From Quillaja saponaria (lineage: Eukaryota; Streptophyta; Magnoliopsida; Fabales; Quillajaceae): a stretch of DNA of 64,000 nucleotides. This document shows positions 11,900 through 22,587 of this stretch, one piece after another (position 1 is the first letter of the stretch; every line of letters begins with the position of its first letter). Location of the stretch: the NCBI GenBank assembly GCA_029379385.1, contig CM055607.1, positions 15,438,001 through 15,502,000 on the forward strand, read 5' to 3'. Under the pieces are notes generated by a model, which had not been told where the DNA came from, searched no databases, and saw only the letters and a program-made list of their open reading frames with translations. The position numbers and the translations under genes were made by a program.

Positions 11900-13864
11900 A
11901 CGAATATTTCCAAAGTGTAAATTAGAAATATCAGGTTGTAACATTCGAGCTATCACAGGTAAATACACACATATATGAACTAGAAATCATGTATTCAAGA
12001 TATTTGATAAAATGTCTACAAAAAAATTAGTTGTAATAGGATGAGAAAAACTTGATATATTTAAATCTTTGAGGTTTGGGATTAGTTGAAATTGCACAAA
12101 AAGTTCATGAACAAGAGTAAATAATTATTGGTTAATGTTGTGATTTTAGGATTTAATAAAATTGGGTAGAGAGTACAAACAAAGGATGTTTAGTTGTAGG
12201 GTGAAGTGTTGTAAATAAGAGTTAGGTGGGTTTTGATGAGTTAGAGAAATTCAGTATTTCGAGTGTCTTTGAGACTGAATTAAAATAAGAGTTTAAAAGT
12301 GAAAATGTAGCTTAGGGTCTGAGATGATATCTCGAAATTTTCGTAACCTAATTCTAAGTATATTTATTGTTAGAGCTGTTTGACTTCAGCTAGGTCCGTG
12401 TAGGATTTTAGGCGAGCTTCAGTTAATCTGGAAGACTTTGATGGGGGTTATGGTTTGAATTAGTTTAGGACCTATGAATAAGAGTTGTTTTTCTCATATT
12501 AAGAGACAATTATAGAAGTGGTGCAGGTCTTAATTTCATGTTGTGTGTATTTTGGAGGTGTTGGAAGTCATTGTTGAGATTTTCAGGTTCTAATTGAGCC
12601 TGTTTTGATGTAACGGATGTTAGGGGGTCTTAAAGGATGAATTAGGAGTAGAGTACTAAAGAAGAAATGCATCTTGATAAACTAGATTGGAAAGTTTCAT
12701 AATATAATTCCTAGGTATGAGGATTTTATAAGCATTAGAATCTGGTTCTAACAACCAGAAATTGTATTTACTATGTTTGGGTTCATTTGAGGATTTGAGT
12801 TGGTTCAAGACTAATTTCGGAGAAGTTTCTAAATAAGAAAAATAGCTAACTTCCTAAAGATAATATTTGAACTTGGTTTTTTGAAATTGGTTAAGTATGT
12901 AAGTTGAAATCAAGTATATCTCCAAAAATAGTTGTGAAAATGCATAAAAGGGGAAACTTGGTAAATTGAGAACTTGAGAGTTAAGTATTATGTGAACTTG
13001 AATAAATAATCTAAAAGCAAGAATTAAAAAAATGTGGTTAAGTGGTTAAAGAAAGATAAATTTTAGAATTTAATTGCATTAATATTCCTAGGTATGGGGC
13101 TGGATTACTCAGTTAGCCCTTTGCACATATTGAGTGTTTTGATTGTTTGATTTGAATCGTTAATTTTGAGTATTTCAATTACTTTGTCTATCTTGTTAAT
13201 CATGTGAATTGTGATTTTATGATGATTACAAGTACGTATGTATACTGTTGAATCAAGACATGAATGTGATTACATGAGATTAACTAATTGATATGTGTAT
13301 GATGTGATTGATGCTAGTACTATTTGGGTACAATTTTCACTCACTGAGTCCGTGGGACTCACCACTCTTCTGTTGATATTTTTTTAGTAACAAGATTTTG
13401 GAACGCATCATTGATGAGCTCGAGACTTGTTGATAGTGTGCAACAAGGTATTGCTTTCGGAATCTTATACTTGAAGTCAAGGATGAAAGTTTACAGTCAC
13501 AATAGGGTTGTAAGTTGTTGTATAATGTTTTGTGTAATAGTTTATAGGTTATTATTTATGATACTGCTAGAGCGAAGCTCCCTTGTGTATACTGAAGTCA
13601 TTGTAGTCTAATTGCATATAAACAGGGTTATGTATTTGCATTTTTGGGGCATGTTTTCATATTCGGGGGAACCTCTGCCAAAATTTTCAGTAAATGTTAC
13701 ATGTTCAATAATATGTCTCGGTATTTAATTTAATTCAATAAATTTTTTCTTGATTTTAAATATAATTGTTAGAGAGACATGTGTTCAGTTGTGGTAAAGT
13801 CATGGTTACTGAAGGTTTGATTATCCATTCCTCCAGCCAGTCATACCTCTGTGTGAGTGTGACA
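11900..13864 (+). repeat. Left arm of large inverted repeat (LTR-like)
   Basis: The best matched part is about 13080-13864. It carries landmarks such as GGGCTGGATTACTCAGTTAGCC, then a CACTCACTGAGTCCGTGGGA block at about 13338, then AAAATTTTCAGTAAATGTTA near 13682. All reappear in the same order on the opposite strand at 13937-14720. The DNA has the look of a Ty3/gypsy LTR (CACTGAGT...GGGACTCACC landmark). There are no protein domains. The outer part (11900-13080) is less clearly matched. Confidence 0.6.
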
Positions 13865-13936
13865 TAGACATTAATTCTTAATAGAAGCAAGACAAATAAC
13901 ATGTTGCATATCATAAGAAGACCATCCAAGGTATTT

Positions 13937-15960
13937 GTCACACTCCTCACTGAGGTATGACTAGCCGGATTGAATGGATAACAAAACCTTCGTAACCCTG
14001 ACTCCAAAACAAGAAATGAACACAACACTTGACTAAACTAAAGAGTAAAAATAAATTTTCTAAAACAAAAGTTAGCTGTAAAAGTTTGTTTACTTGAAAT
14101 AAATAACAATTTACTGAAAATTTTGGTAGCAATTCCCCGTAAAATGGAACATGCAAAAAAAAAAAAAAACAAATACATAATCATGTTTTTATACAACAAC
14201 CAGAGTAATAACTACAAGGACAACAAAGAGCTCTGCTCCATTTTTTATCACAATAACAATTAATTAGACTATTACACCTTATAAGACTAGACACTCCACA
14301 GCTCTAGTGTGACGCAAATTTTCACCCTTTAACCTCAAGATTGAGATTTCTAAGAGTTACCACGCCACCAAATGCTTAGAAGGGTCCATTATCAGTAACT
14401 ATCGTCCTCAAAATCCTGTTACTACAAAAAATGACCATAGAAGATGGGTGAGTCCTATAAACTCTGTGAGTGAAAAATAGTACCTAAAAGGTACTAGCAT
14501 TACTCAACACAAGTAATATAACATATGTACTAACTTTATTTAACAATGTTCATGTTTTAATTAAAAATACACATACACGTTTGTAATAATCATAACTTTA
14601 CAATTTACATGAATCATAAAATCACAAAATAATCAGAGCAATCACAACATACAAAGCAAATAAAGGGCCAACGAGCAACCCAGCCTAGCACAACAGTATC
14701 ACCCCCCACCGGGTATTTACGCTCCCGCACAACAGATTAATTCTCCTGTACACAATCCATCTCACCGAGGTTAAGCACTCAATTTTTTGAAAACAAGTAT
14801 CAGAATCAAAGTATCTCATATCAAAATTATCCTAAGTGCACCTGGATTTCAATTTCGGTAATAAAAATAATTTCTCAGAAAAATCTCACTTTGTTGGCCC
14901 TTATCAACCACAACCAATATTAAACAAACATAATTCAAATAAATCACTGAAATACAACACTTGCTTATTTTCTATATATCACATCTATTCAAATATACAT
15001 ATAATTACACATAATAATCTAGTCCCTTAAAGGTAACAGTTAACCTCTTACCTTTAACCTGATTTCATTCGTCATTTTTGTTTGACTTTCACATATCTCA
15101 TCAGGTTCATATTAGGATCCTGGAACTGAAATTCATATTTTCAAATAATACTTAGGTAATAACTGTTATTGCTATAATCTTTTAATTACTAAGCTTATAT
15201 ATCAACCTATATAGGTTTTCTTATGAAAGTTTTTGTTAAGCTATTACATGTCAAGTAGTATAAATTGTATTTTATGTGATAAAGTTGATAATGAAGATAC
15301 ATTTTAGATGTCTTGACAACTGCATATGGTAGAAAGAAACTATTAGAAAAGGTAGAAAATATTAATGAGTTAGAATTATTGAAACTGTCCAAATTTTGGG
15401 TTTGGACTAGTGTTCCACTCTAACAGTCATATCTTCCTCTAGGAAATTCCAAATCTAGTATCGTAAAATTTTGTTAAATACTAGACACATGTAGCTTTAT
15501 AATAGTATATCATTTGAAAATTTTAGATTTATATATCAATACAGTTTATTCTATGAAGTTGCATAAAATTCTGCAAAACGCAAGATTTTGGCAGCTCTAA
15601 CCTTACCTTAGTTATCTGAACATAAGTTTTTTCTAGGAAAAAGGAAATCCAATTCCGTTTATTAGATTTATTAATAGACAAGTATATCTTTCTAGATAGG
15701 TATCATATGTATTATTTGGATATATATACTAGTACAGTTAATTATTTAAAGTTTACTCTATGTTTAAACTTAGTTAAAACTTGGAATCTCCCTTTCCATC
15801 ATCTTAACTACTTATTTTACATGTTTGATTGTATTATTATTATTTACTTAATTTGTGTACTTATTATTATTTTATAACTAAAATTTACACATTATATCAA
15901 ATTTATCAAATTTAACGTTATTACATTCAACATTCTAAATGTTATAATATCTGGTTATAA
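13937..15960 (-). repeat. Right arm of large inverted repeat (LTR-like)
   Basis: Read on the minus strand, it repeats the left arm: about 65 bp at 13937-14003 mirrors 13801-13864 with few differences; CACTCACAGAGTTTATAGGA near 14460-14480 corresponds to the block at 13338; and GGCTGGGTTGCTCGTTGGCC near 14664-14690 corresponds to 13097. The spacer between the arms is only about 72 bp (13865-13936). The outer part to about 15960 resembles the rest of a diverged LTR but is not well aligned by eye. No intact ORF. Confidence 0.6.
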
Positions 15961-18296
15961 CAGTATTATCTTCTGATTTTTGTTTGATGTGTTTATATAG
16001 AATTGTGAGACCAATGTGCATCTTTTTCTTCATTGTCCTTTTATGTGCAATTTTTGGTGTAAGCTATTTGACAGTTTTTGGTATTTTTTGAGTTTGTTTG
16101 GGCTTTTTGTGTGAGATTTTGATGACTCATTATCTTAGTTGTTGGAGAAAAAGAGTTAAAGTATTTGTGGAGATGTGCTCTCGTTACAGTGATTTGGAGA
16201 GTTTGGTTGGAATGTAATGTAAAGATTTTCTGTGATCAGTTGTCTTTCGTAACATCTTTTTGGGATAAAATTATTATTTTTGGTTCTTTTTAGTGTTCTT
16301 CTTTAGGAGCTTTTTTAATTATTTATTTATTGTTATTATTATTATTTTTTTTGAATGGAAAGATTCATTTATCAGATATAAAGACCAAATTAAGCTTAAG
16401 GATTTATCAAAAATAATTAATAATTCCAATTTAACAGTCACATTTTTATTTATAATATGTTGCCAACGCTAAACTATGAAAACTCAACCTTAATGGGCTT
16501 TCACATCATAAGCCTAATAACATCAAATAAAACCTTTAAGCGTACTCTAATATACACTAACTAACTAATCAATAATGCTAAAAGCAAAACATAGCACAAG
16601 CTCAAAGCATTGCCTAAATAACAATATTGCCTAGCTTCCAATGAAGTTTCCATGAACATGTGATTTTAATATAACAAAAAATATAACCCTTGATGCCAGT
16701 CATCAAAATTAGTAGGATTCTTTGGCCTATGATAGATTTGAGTACTATTATTTTAATGAATACTAATAAAAAATTGCGCTAATAATCCAAGAAAAAGAAA
16801 GAAAGAAAGAATGGACACCAATCCAAGCAGATAACTTGAATATAAAGAGTACTTCTAAGTTAAAGCCACGTACCCCTTTAGCTAGTGAAGCCATAATTTT
16901 ACAAAAGAAATTAAATAAAGCTTCAATTTTGAAAAAATTAAATTAAATTATGTCTGGCCTCCTCTAGTTGCTAGCTTCAGCTATGTTGGACGGTGACAAG
17001 CCCTCGATGTCGTGATGTGCTTGATCTATGGTGTGCCTCCATATTCGATCTGAAAATTTGAAAAACAAATCTGTCCCCTTTGTGAGCTTTTGAAACTTTC
17101 ATTCATCGATAGGAAATTTAAAATAATTCTCTAAATATTTTTGTCAAATTTGTCAGAGCTGGAGATCTAAGTGAGGATGCCTCCTCCTTTGCTTCTCGGT
17201 GGAACTATATAGTGGTTTGTTAGCACTCTGAAACTTAAGTCAGTAATGAGATAAGCAAATATGGATATAGAGAGAGAAATTGAAAGAGAGGTCCCTTTTC
17301 CTAGGAGCCTTAAGCTCTTATATATATAGAGTTACCTGCCCAGTAATATGGTGACATGTGTCATGGCACACGTGGTGCCATGTTGTAACTCGCTAGGGTG
17401 AAATTTGTATTAATAAAAACTAACTCATATAGAAATGGAGATGAAGTTGTAAACCAGTAGTGGCATTTTTATATGATGATCTTCAACAAATTAATCAAGG
17501 ATTCCATTGATAGGTAGCATAACATTATGATGAGAAATGCAAGATGTCACAGTACAACATATTAATATAACAAGTAGGGCAGAATAGCAACACTACATTT
17601 AAACTGAAAATAATATAAGAATAGCTTATATATAATCAGAATCCAATATGACAATAATCATATAGCACACTCAGTGAAGAAATTGCTTAGAGAATGTATA
17701 ATTCATAAGAAAATTCAGAAGCAGCAGTTTACCACACGACATAAATATGAAAACGGGGGCAGTTCTATTACGTTGCAGTGAGTGGAGTTAGTTGATTCCA
17801 CTCACTTTTCAAAAATATTATTAAAATATATCATAATTATTTATAAATTAAAAAAATAGTAAATTTGAATCAATAAAGATGTTAATTTTTCATTTTTGCC
17901 CCACTGAAATCTTAGTAGAACAATTTGGCCCCATTTAAATAAAAATACAAAAAGATATATAATTATCTAATTAAGATTTCATTTACATTTAAGCTTATTA
18001 TTGCCTACAAATAGAATTTATTTTCTTTTAAAAGTTTATCAATTAGTTATTTCTCTAATTATAATAAAACTCAATCAATAATTTCCCACACCACAAGTTT
18101 TTCAAATATAATATAACAATATTATTAAACAATCGTATTTAATATTTATTTTGCCCTGAATTATTTTTTCTCGATTATTGTACTAGGTTATATATATATA
18201 TATATAGATATGGATACACAAAAATATTTAATTAGGAAAATTATAAGTATAAGAGAGATTTTTTATCGGTACATTTAACTTTAGTCTTTTATTATA
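15961..18296. other. Unclassified AT-rich intergenic DNA
   Basis: No gene model can be supported. A less AT-rich patch at about 16960-17400 has no convincing ORF and could be part of an unclassified transposon. (TA)n occurs near 18187-18207. I recognise nothing further. Confidence 0.4.
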
Positions 18297-18865
18297 CTAG
18301 TGATTTGCACGCATATATGTTCGTATTTTATATATATTTTATACAGGAGGTAGTATGAGAGTGAGAGGCTGGGAGAGAGTGGGAAGGTGAAAAAGAGTAA
18401 GAAAGTGGGGAGGTTATTGTTTAGTAATTATTCTAACTAATAAAATGATCTTTTTAAATTTTTTATTCCTATTTAAAAAGAAAAATAAGAGTTAGTGTGT
18501 GAGTAGGTAGTTATTTAAAAGTTAAATTTTTTTAATTTTTTAATAATAAAAATATATAATCCATTTATACCATAAGGGCTCGTTTGACGCATCGTATAAG
18601 AATAATAGGATAGTATAACGCTATCTAGTTAACTCTTATACATTGTTTGGTAATAACAAGATAGTATAGGCTTATATCCTTTGATTCCCCTCTTATATTA
18701 TATCTGATAGTATAAAATTATACATTGGGAAAGAGAAGAATAAGACAATAATATAACAACAATAAAACTATACAGCCTAATACATTGTATAATTATATAT
18801 TATACAATCTAATACGATATTCCAAACGAGGCATAAGGGTCCTCTCCCTTTTATAATAATATAGA
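18297..18865 (-). mobile_element. Non-autonomous Helitron
   Basis: Read on the minus strand, it starts A|TCTATATTATTATAAAAGG with the host A given by T18866. It ends GCGTGCAAATCACTAG|T at 18297, preceded by a short palindromic GC stretch. Both ends fit the Helitron rule (insertion between A and T, 5' TC, 3' CTRR). The start shares TATAAAAGGGAGA..GACCCTTATGG with the two copies in the threonine deaminase intron. The 569 bp include a 253-bp MITE inserted later. Confidence 0.75.
18579..18831. mobile_element. MITE nested inside the Helitron, 8-bp target duplication
   Basis: An exact CATAAGGG duplication flanks it at 18571-18578 and 18832-18839. Ends are CTCGTTTGACGCATCGTAT on the left and, inward from the right, CCTCGTTTGGAATATCGTAT. 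Removing it restores the Helitron-start motif GACCCTTATGG (minus strand) found in copy 1 at 1353, which proves the order of insertion. The 8-bp duplication suggests hAT; the CTCGTTTG-type end is unusual for that group. Confidence 0.82.
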
Positions 18866-19322
18866 TAATCATTTATGAAATATTTGATCATAAACCTTAG
18901 TCTTTAAGAAAATTTTCTTACATATGACTTTTTATAGAGTCGTCATGTCTAATTTATGAGATGATCAGAATTGTGTAAGGTATTTATTATATAATCTTAA
19001 ATTCAACAAGTTTTTTTATGAACAAAACTAATAACTAAAAATGTTTTATTTAAAAAATAAATATTATTATTAAAAATTAATTATTAATTTAAAAAAATTT
19101 TAAAAATTTATTTTATTATATATATGACTAACTATTATTTTGACGCTACTGATATAAATTTATGGATTCCTTACTATATGCAAAATTAAAGGAGAATGAA
19201 AATCTTTTGCATCAGTATCTCGTCAAAAATTGAAGGAGATAAAGAAAAGAATCCAAACTTAATTAATAAAAGAAAATTAGAAAGGAAAAATCAGAAAATT
19301 TCAATCAAAATTAAAAATTAGC
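18866..19322. other. AT-rich spacer
   Basis: Very AT-rich, with short poly(A) and poly(T) stretches. No ORF and no recognisable element. Confidence 0.5.
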
Positions 19323-19422
19323 AAATTAGATACTAATCTTAAAATAAATATATAAATAAAATAAATTTTCACTATGGAAGTTGTATTTTACATAAATTAT
19401 ATTTTTATTAAAGTTATATTCC
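19323..19422 (+). repeat. Direct repeat, left copy (about 100 bp)
   Basis: It runs from AAATTAGATACTAATCTTAA to TAAAGTTATATTCC and recurs with modest differences at 22182-22275. The two copies bound a 2.76-kb segment of different character. Confidence 0.8.
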
Positions 19423-20520
19423 TGGCCAATGAAGATGCCTAAGCAAGTAGGCCTCTCTCATAATCACCCGCGAGTATAAAGCCTTCTTTCAAATTGAGTG
19501 CTCGACCTTCCCACATAATGAGGTTTACCCTTTTTCAGGGAAAGAAAATGGTTTTTCTCCTGGCTTGAATATGATGAAATCTAATCCCAAGGATAGTTTC
19601 AGGTTGGTTTCTTAAAGACCTGCAGGAATCCCACTTTACCAACTATCCTTCTTTTCTTACCGCGGACTGGCAGATCTGACTAGCCGCCATCACTTTTAGA
19701 TTTAAGGAAATTATAACAGCCATTTTCCAGACCTTTAGGTTATGAGTACCTTTTGAGACTGATTGTTCAATAAAAATATATTTGAATACTATTTCTTTGT
19801 TATTTTTCCTTAGTTTAGAATGAAGCCACTGGATGAATTGCCGAGTACATATATAAAATCTAAATGGGCAAATCCAACACTTTCTAACGAGATAGTTAGC
19901 CATCAACTAGCTGAGATTGCCCAGATGCTAACACAATTGACCTCGTAGGTAGCCATCGAAAATACCCAAGCTGCACCTACAGCTCAAGGAACAAACCCTA
20001 TATCCACCACCCCTGATTCAGATGAAAAATCCACAACCACAAACCCAACCCAGAATTTTTCCTGACGCTGAGTCATCCTATTCACAATTAGCTATGCTAA
20101 TGGAACAGGAAAAGCTTTCAGATGATATTAACCCCCAGGAGATAAGAGAGCAGATAAGGCTAAAACATGGGTGGATACTCTACATCCATTCCTGGGAAAA
20201 AGTATGCTCAGGGCTGAAGAAATTTCAAACAAAAGGATCATAACTAGCTGATAGGAAAGCTTTAAAAATGAATAAACCTTAATTCCAAGAAATCATATCT
20301 TCTACCAAGACATTTACCGGGGAAGCAGAAGCCTTTTTGAAAGATAAAGCAAGTAAATATATGTGAAACATATAAAATATAGTTAATCCTGCTCTGGAGC
20401 AAGCTATTATTGCAAAAATTGGTGAATACAACCAACTATCATTAAGAATTTCATCTTTAGACCAAAAACAGGTCCATCTTTTTAAGGTTTGTTGGTTTTG
20501 TAATGGAAAGTATAGGGCTC
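19423..20520 (+). pseudogene. Degraded coding remnant, family unknown
   Basis: Codon-like stretches are broken by many stops. One readable piece at 20022-20243 is Pro/Gln-rich then helical (KNPQPQTQPRIFPDAESSYS, then QEIREQIRLKHGW). Nearby frames read LAEIAQMLTQL and [19 protein letters not shown]. This suggests an old gag- or capsid-like polyprotein remnant, but no diagnostic motif (protease, RT, zinc knuckle) is visible. I cannot assign a family. Confidence 0.35.
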
Positions 20521-22181
20521 TTATTACCTTCCCAATATCTCTCCGTTAGGTAGGATTTTATTGGTCCAAGCACTTATTTGAGTTCACTTCAGAAATAAGG
20601 CTTTTTGATGTAGTTACTTGTAGCTATCTTTTCTTATCGAGATTGGGTTGGTGTGAAGTGTACCTCACTGTGGGTACAAAATTGAAAAGAATGCATTGCA
20701 TTCCAAGTGAGATGCCCAAGAGAAAAGGAACGAGGGGAAGAATCGATGAGGAATCTATAACATAAAATCATGAATGAAAAAGGAAAAATAGATGAGATTT
20801 GTTCACACCGATCTAAAAAATCTTGTTTTTGTGAGCATAAAGAATCGGGATCTTTTGGCTTAACTTTATCCCAGTTTTGTTGAGGGAGCAACCCCTTTTT
20901 TCACCTTGAATTAGTCAAAATATACAGAATTTCTTACTTTTCGTGGTGGACTAGATCCCGTAATTGGGGGTCGCTCGGTTCGAGCCTCGTCAGTCCCAAC
21001 CTAGGATCCGATGAATTGACCAGTTCATCTTTATGAAGTGAAGAGGGTGGACAAAAAAGGATTAAGATCTAATTCCCAATAAGACGATCAATATTTCCAT
21101 TCCCAAACCCTTCAATCGACTTCCCAAGACGCAATTATCAGGGGCACGCTCTCCCACTGCCTTCCAAAGGTTGGAAATGATTCCACTACAGCCAACTTTA
21201 AGTCACTAGTGGTCTTTTAATTCTTTAGTTTGTGCTGGCTGCTAGATAGAAGATGCATTGGCAAATGGGTGTTCGCCCGTCCCTCTCTACGCCGTTGCTT
21301 CGCAACGAGTCTTTGAATAAAAAAATAAGTAGAAAAAGTCTGCTAGGACCTCTCAAGCTAAAGCAAAGGTGAATACAATTGGAAGGGCATCACTAAACCA
21401 AACTCCTTGCTTATTCTCCATCGGCCCATCCAATCTAATTCACGACTCAGTCAGTAGACTACTAGTAGGGTAAGTTAGATAATTAGGAAGGATTTTGAGT
21501 CCTTCATGAAACCCCTTCTTGGATCATAGGAGAAAAGATTTACCCTTAGAACAACCTTTTGCTCTCAAAATTCCGACCCCATACTTTCGTATTTTTGAAT
21601 CTCACAGTTGAATCTTACTAACCAAGTTGATCCTATTGGCAACGGGCAAAAGAGAATGGTCTCGCGGGGTCCATACGAGACAATAAAAAGGGTTCCTGCC
21701 ATTCGTATATAGAGTGTCCCTGCTTCACCTTAATTGTTATTTGAACAAGAGTTATGTCTTGGTCCGAGTGGGAATAGCATTTCTCTTCTGCATGTCCAAT
21801 AACTTTTGAAAAATCCAAACATCTTAGAAATAGATAGAAAATTCTTTGTTTAATCTTCCCAAAAGTTTCTTTACTTTGCAGAGGTTATATAGAGGTCGGA
21901 TTTGGTATTTGGGATGTTAGAAAACTTGCACACAGAGAGATAGAAGAAGTACATAAGAGAGGAGCCCATTGAGGAGAGGTGCGCAAATGACTTCTTTTTT
22001 AACAATTAATAGCATACGGAGGAGGAGACGTGGGAGCTATTTCTGGAAATCCTGCCCAAGGTTAATTATTGTGGATGTTTTTTCTCAACAATTATGATGA
22101 CAATTATGATGGAAAAAATGCCAATTACAATTGAATGGATTCAAAATGATGTTGCTGCATGGATAAATTCTCCCATTTTCG
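20521..22181. other. Probable organelle-derived DNA (NUMT/NUPT)
   Basis: The composition changes: more G and C than the flanks, no long A/T tracts, and a mixed texture typical of plant mitochondrial intergenic DNA (for example the palindrome GTTGCTTCGCAAC near 21293-21305). At about 20975-21000, GGTTCGAGCCTCGTCAGTCC resembles the 3' half of an organellar tRNA-Asp(GUC). No complete organelle gene is present. I infer origin from texture and this fragment only; a search against organelle genomes would decide. Confidence 0.5.
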
Positions 22182-22275
22182 AATTAGATACTAATCTTAA
22201 ATATATATATAAAATAAATTTTTATTATTGAAGTGGTATTTTATATAAATTATATTTTTATTAAGGTTATATTCC
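22182..22275 (+). repeat. Direct repeat, right copy (about 94 bp)
   Basis: It matches 19323-19422 with a few substitutions and small indels, including the shared end TTATATTTTTATTAA.GTTATATTCC. Downstream is ordinary AT-rich spacer up to the PPR gene. Confidence 0.8.
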
Positions 22276-22587
22276 AATCAAAATTAAGATAAAAGATATT
22301 TTACAAAATTTTATTTTTTAAAAAATGAATTGAACTCTTCTACTTGTATTGTGTAATAATTCATTTTAAAATTAAATTTTATGAGCTTATTAACTAAAAG
22401 ATAAAATTAGTAATTATATGTATTGTTAGTATAAAATGACTTATTTGAAAAAAAATAAAATTAAAGTAATACTTATTGATGAAGTAATAAATCAAACGAC
22501 CATGTTAGAGTAAGAAAACAAACGACCACTATCGGAGAGCCTTCTGCCTTACCCTCAAATTATGGTTGGCGCCTTCAAATTGAAGAC

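Noticed and set aside
19423..20520. Integrated pararetrovirus or specific retroelement family
   Set aside because: No RT, protease, movement-protein or zinc-knuckle motif could be read, so no family is claimed.
20940..21010. Complete tRNA gene
   Set aside because: Only the 3' half resembles tRNA-Asp; no D-arm or anticodon arm can be folded upstream.
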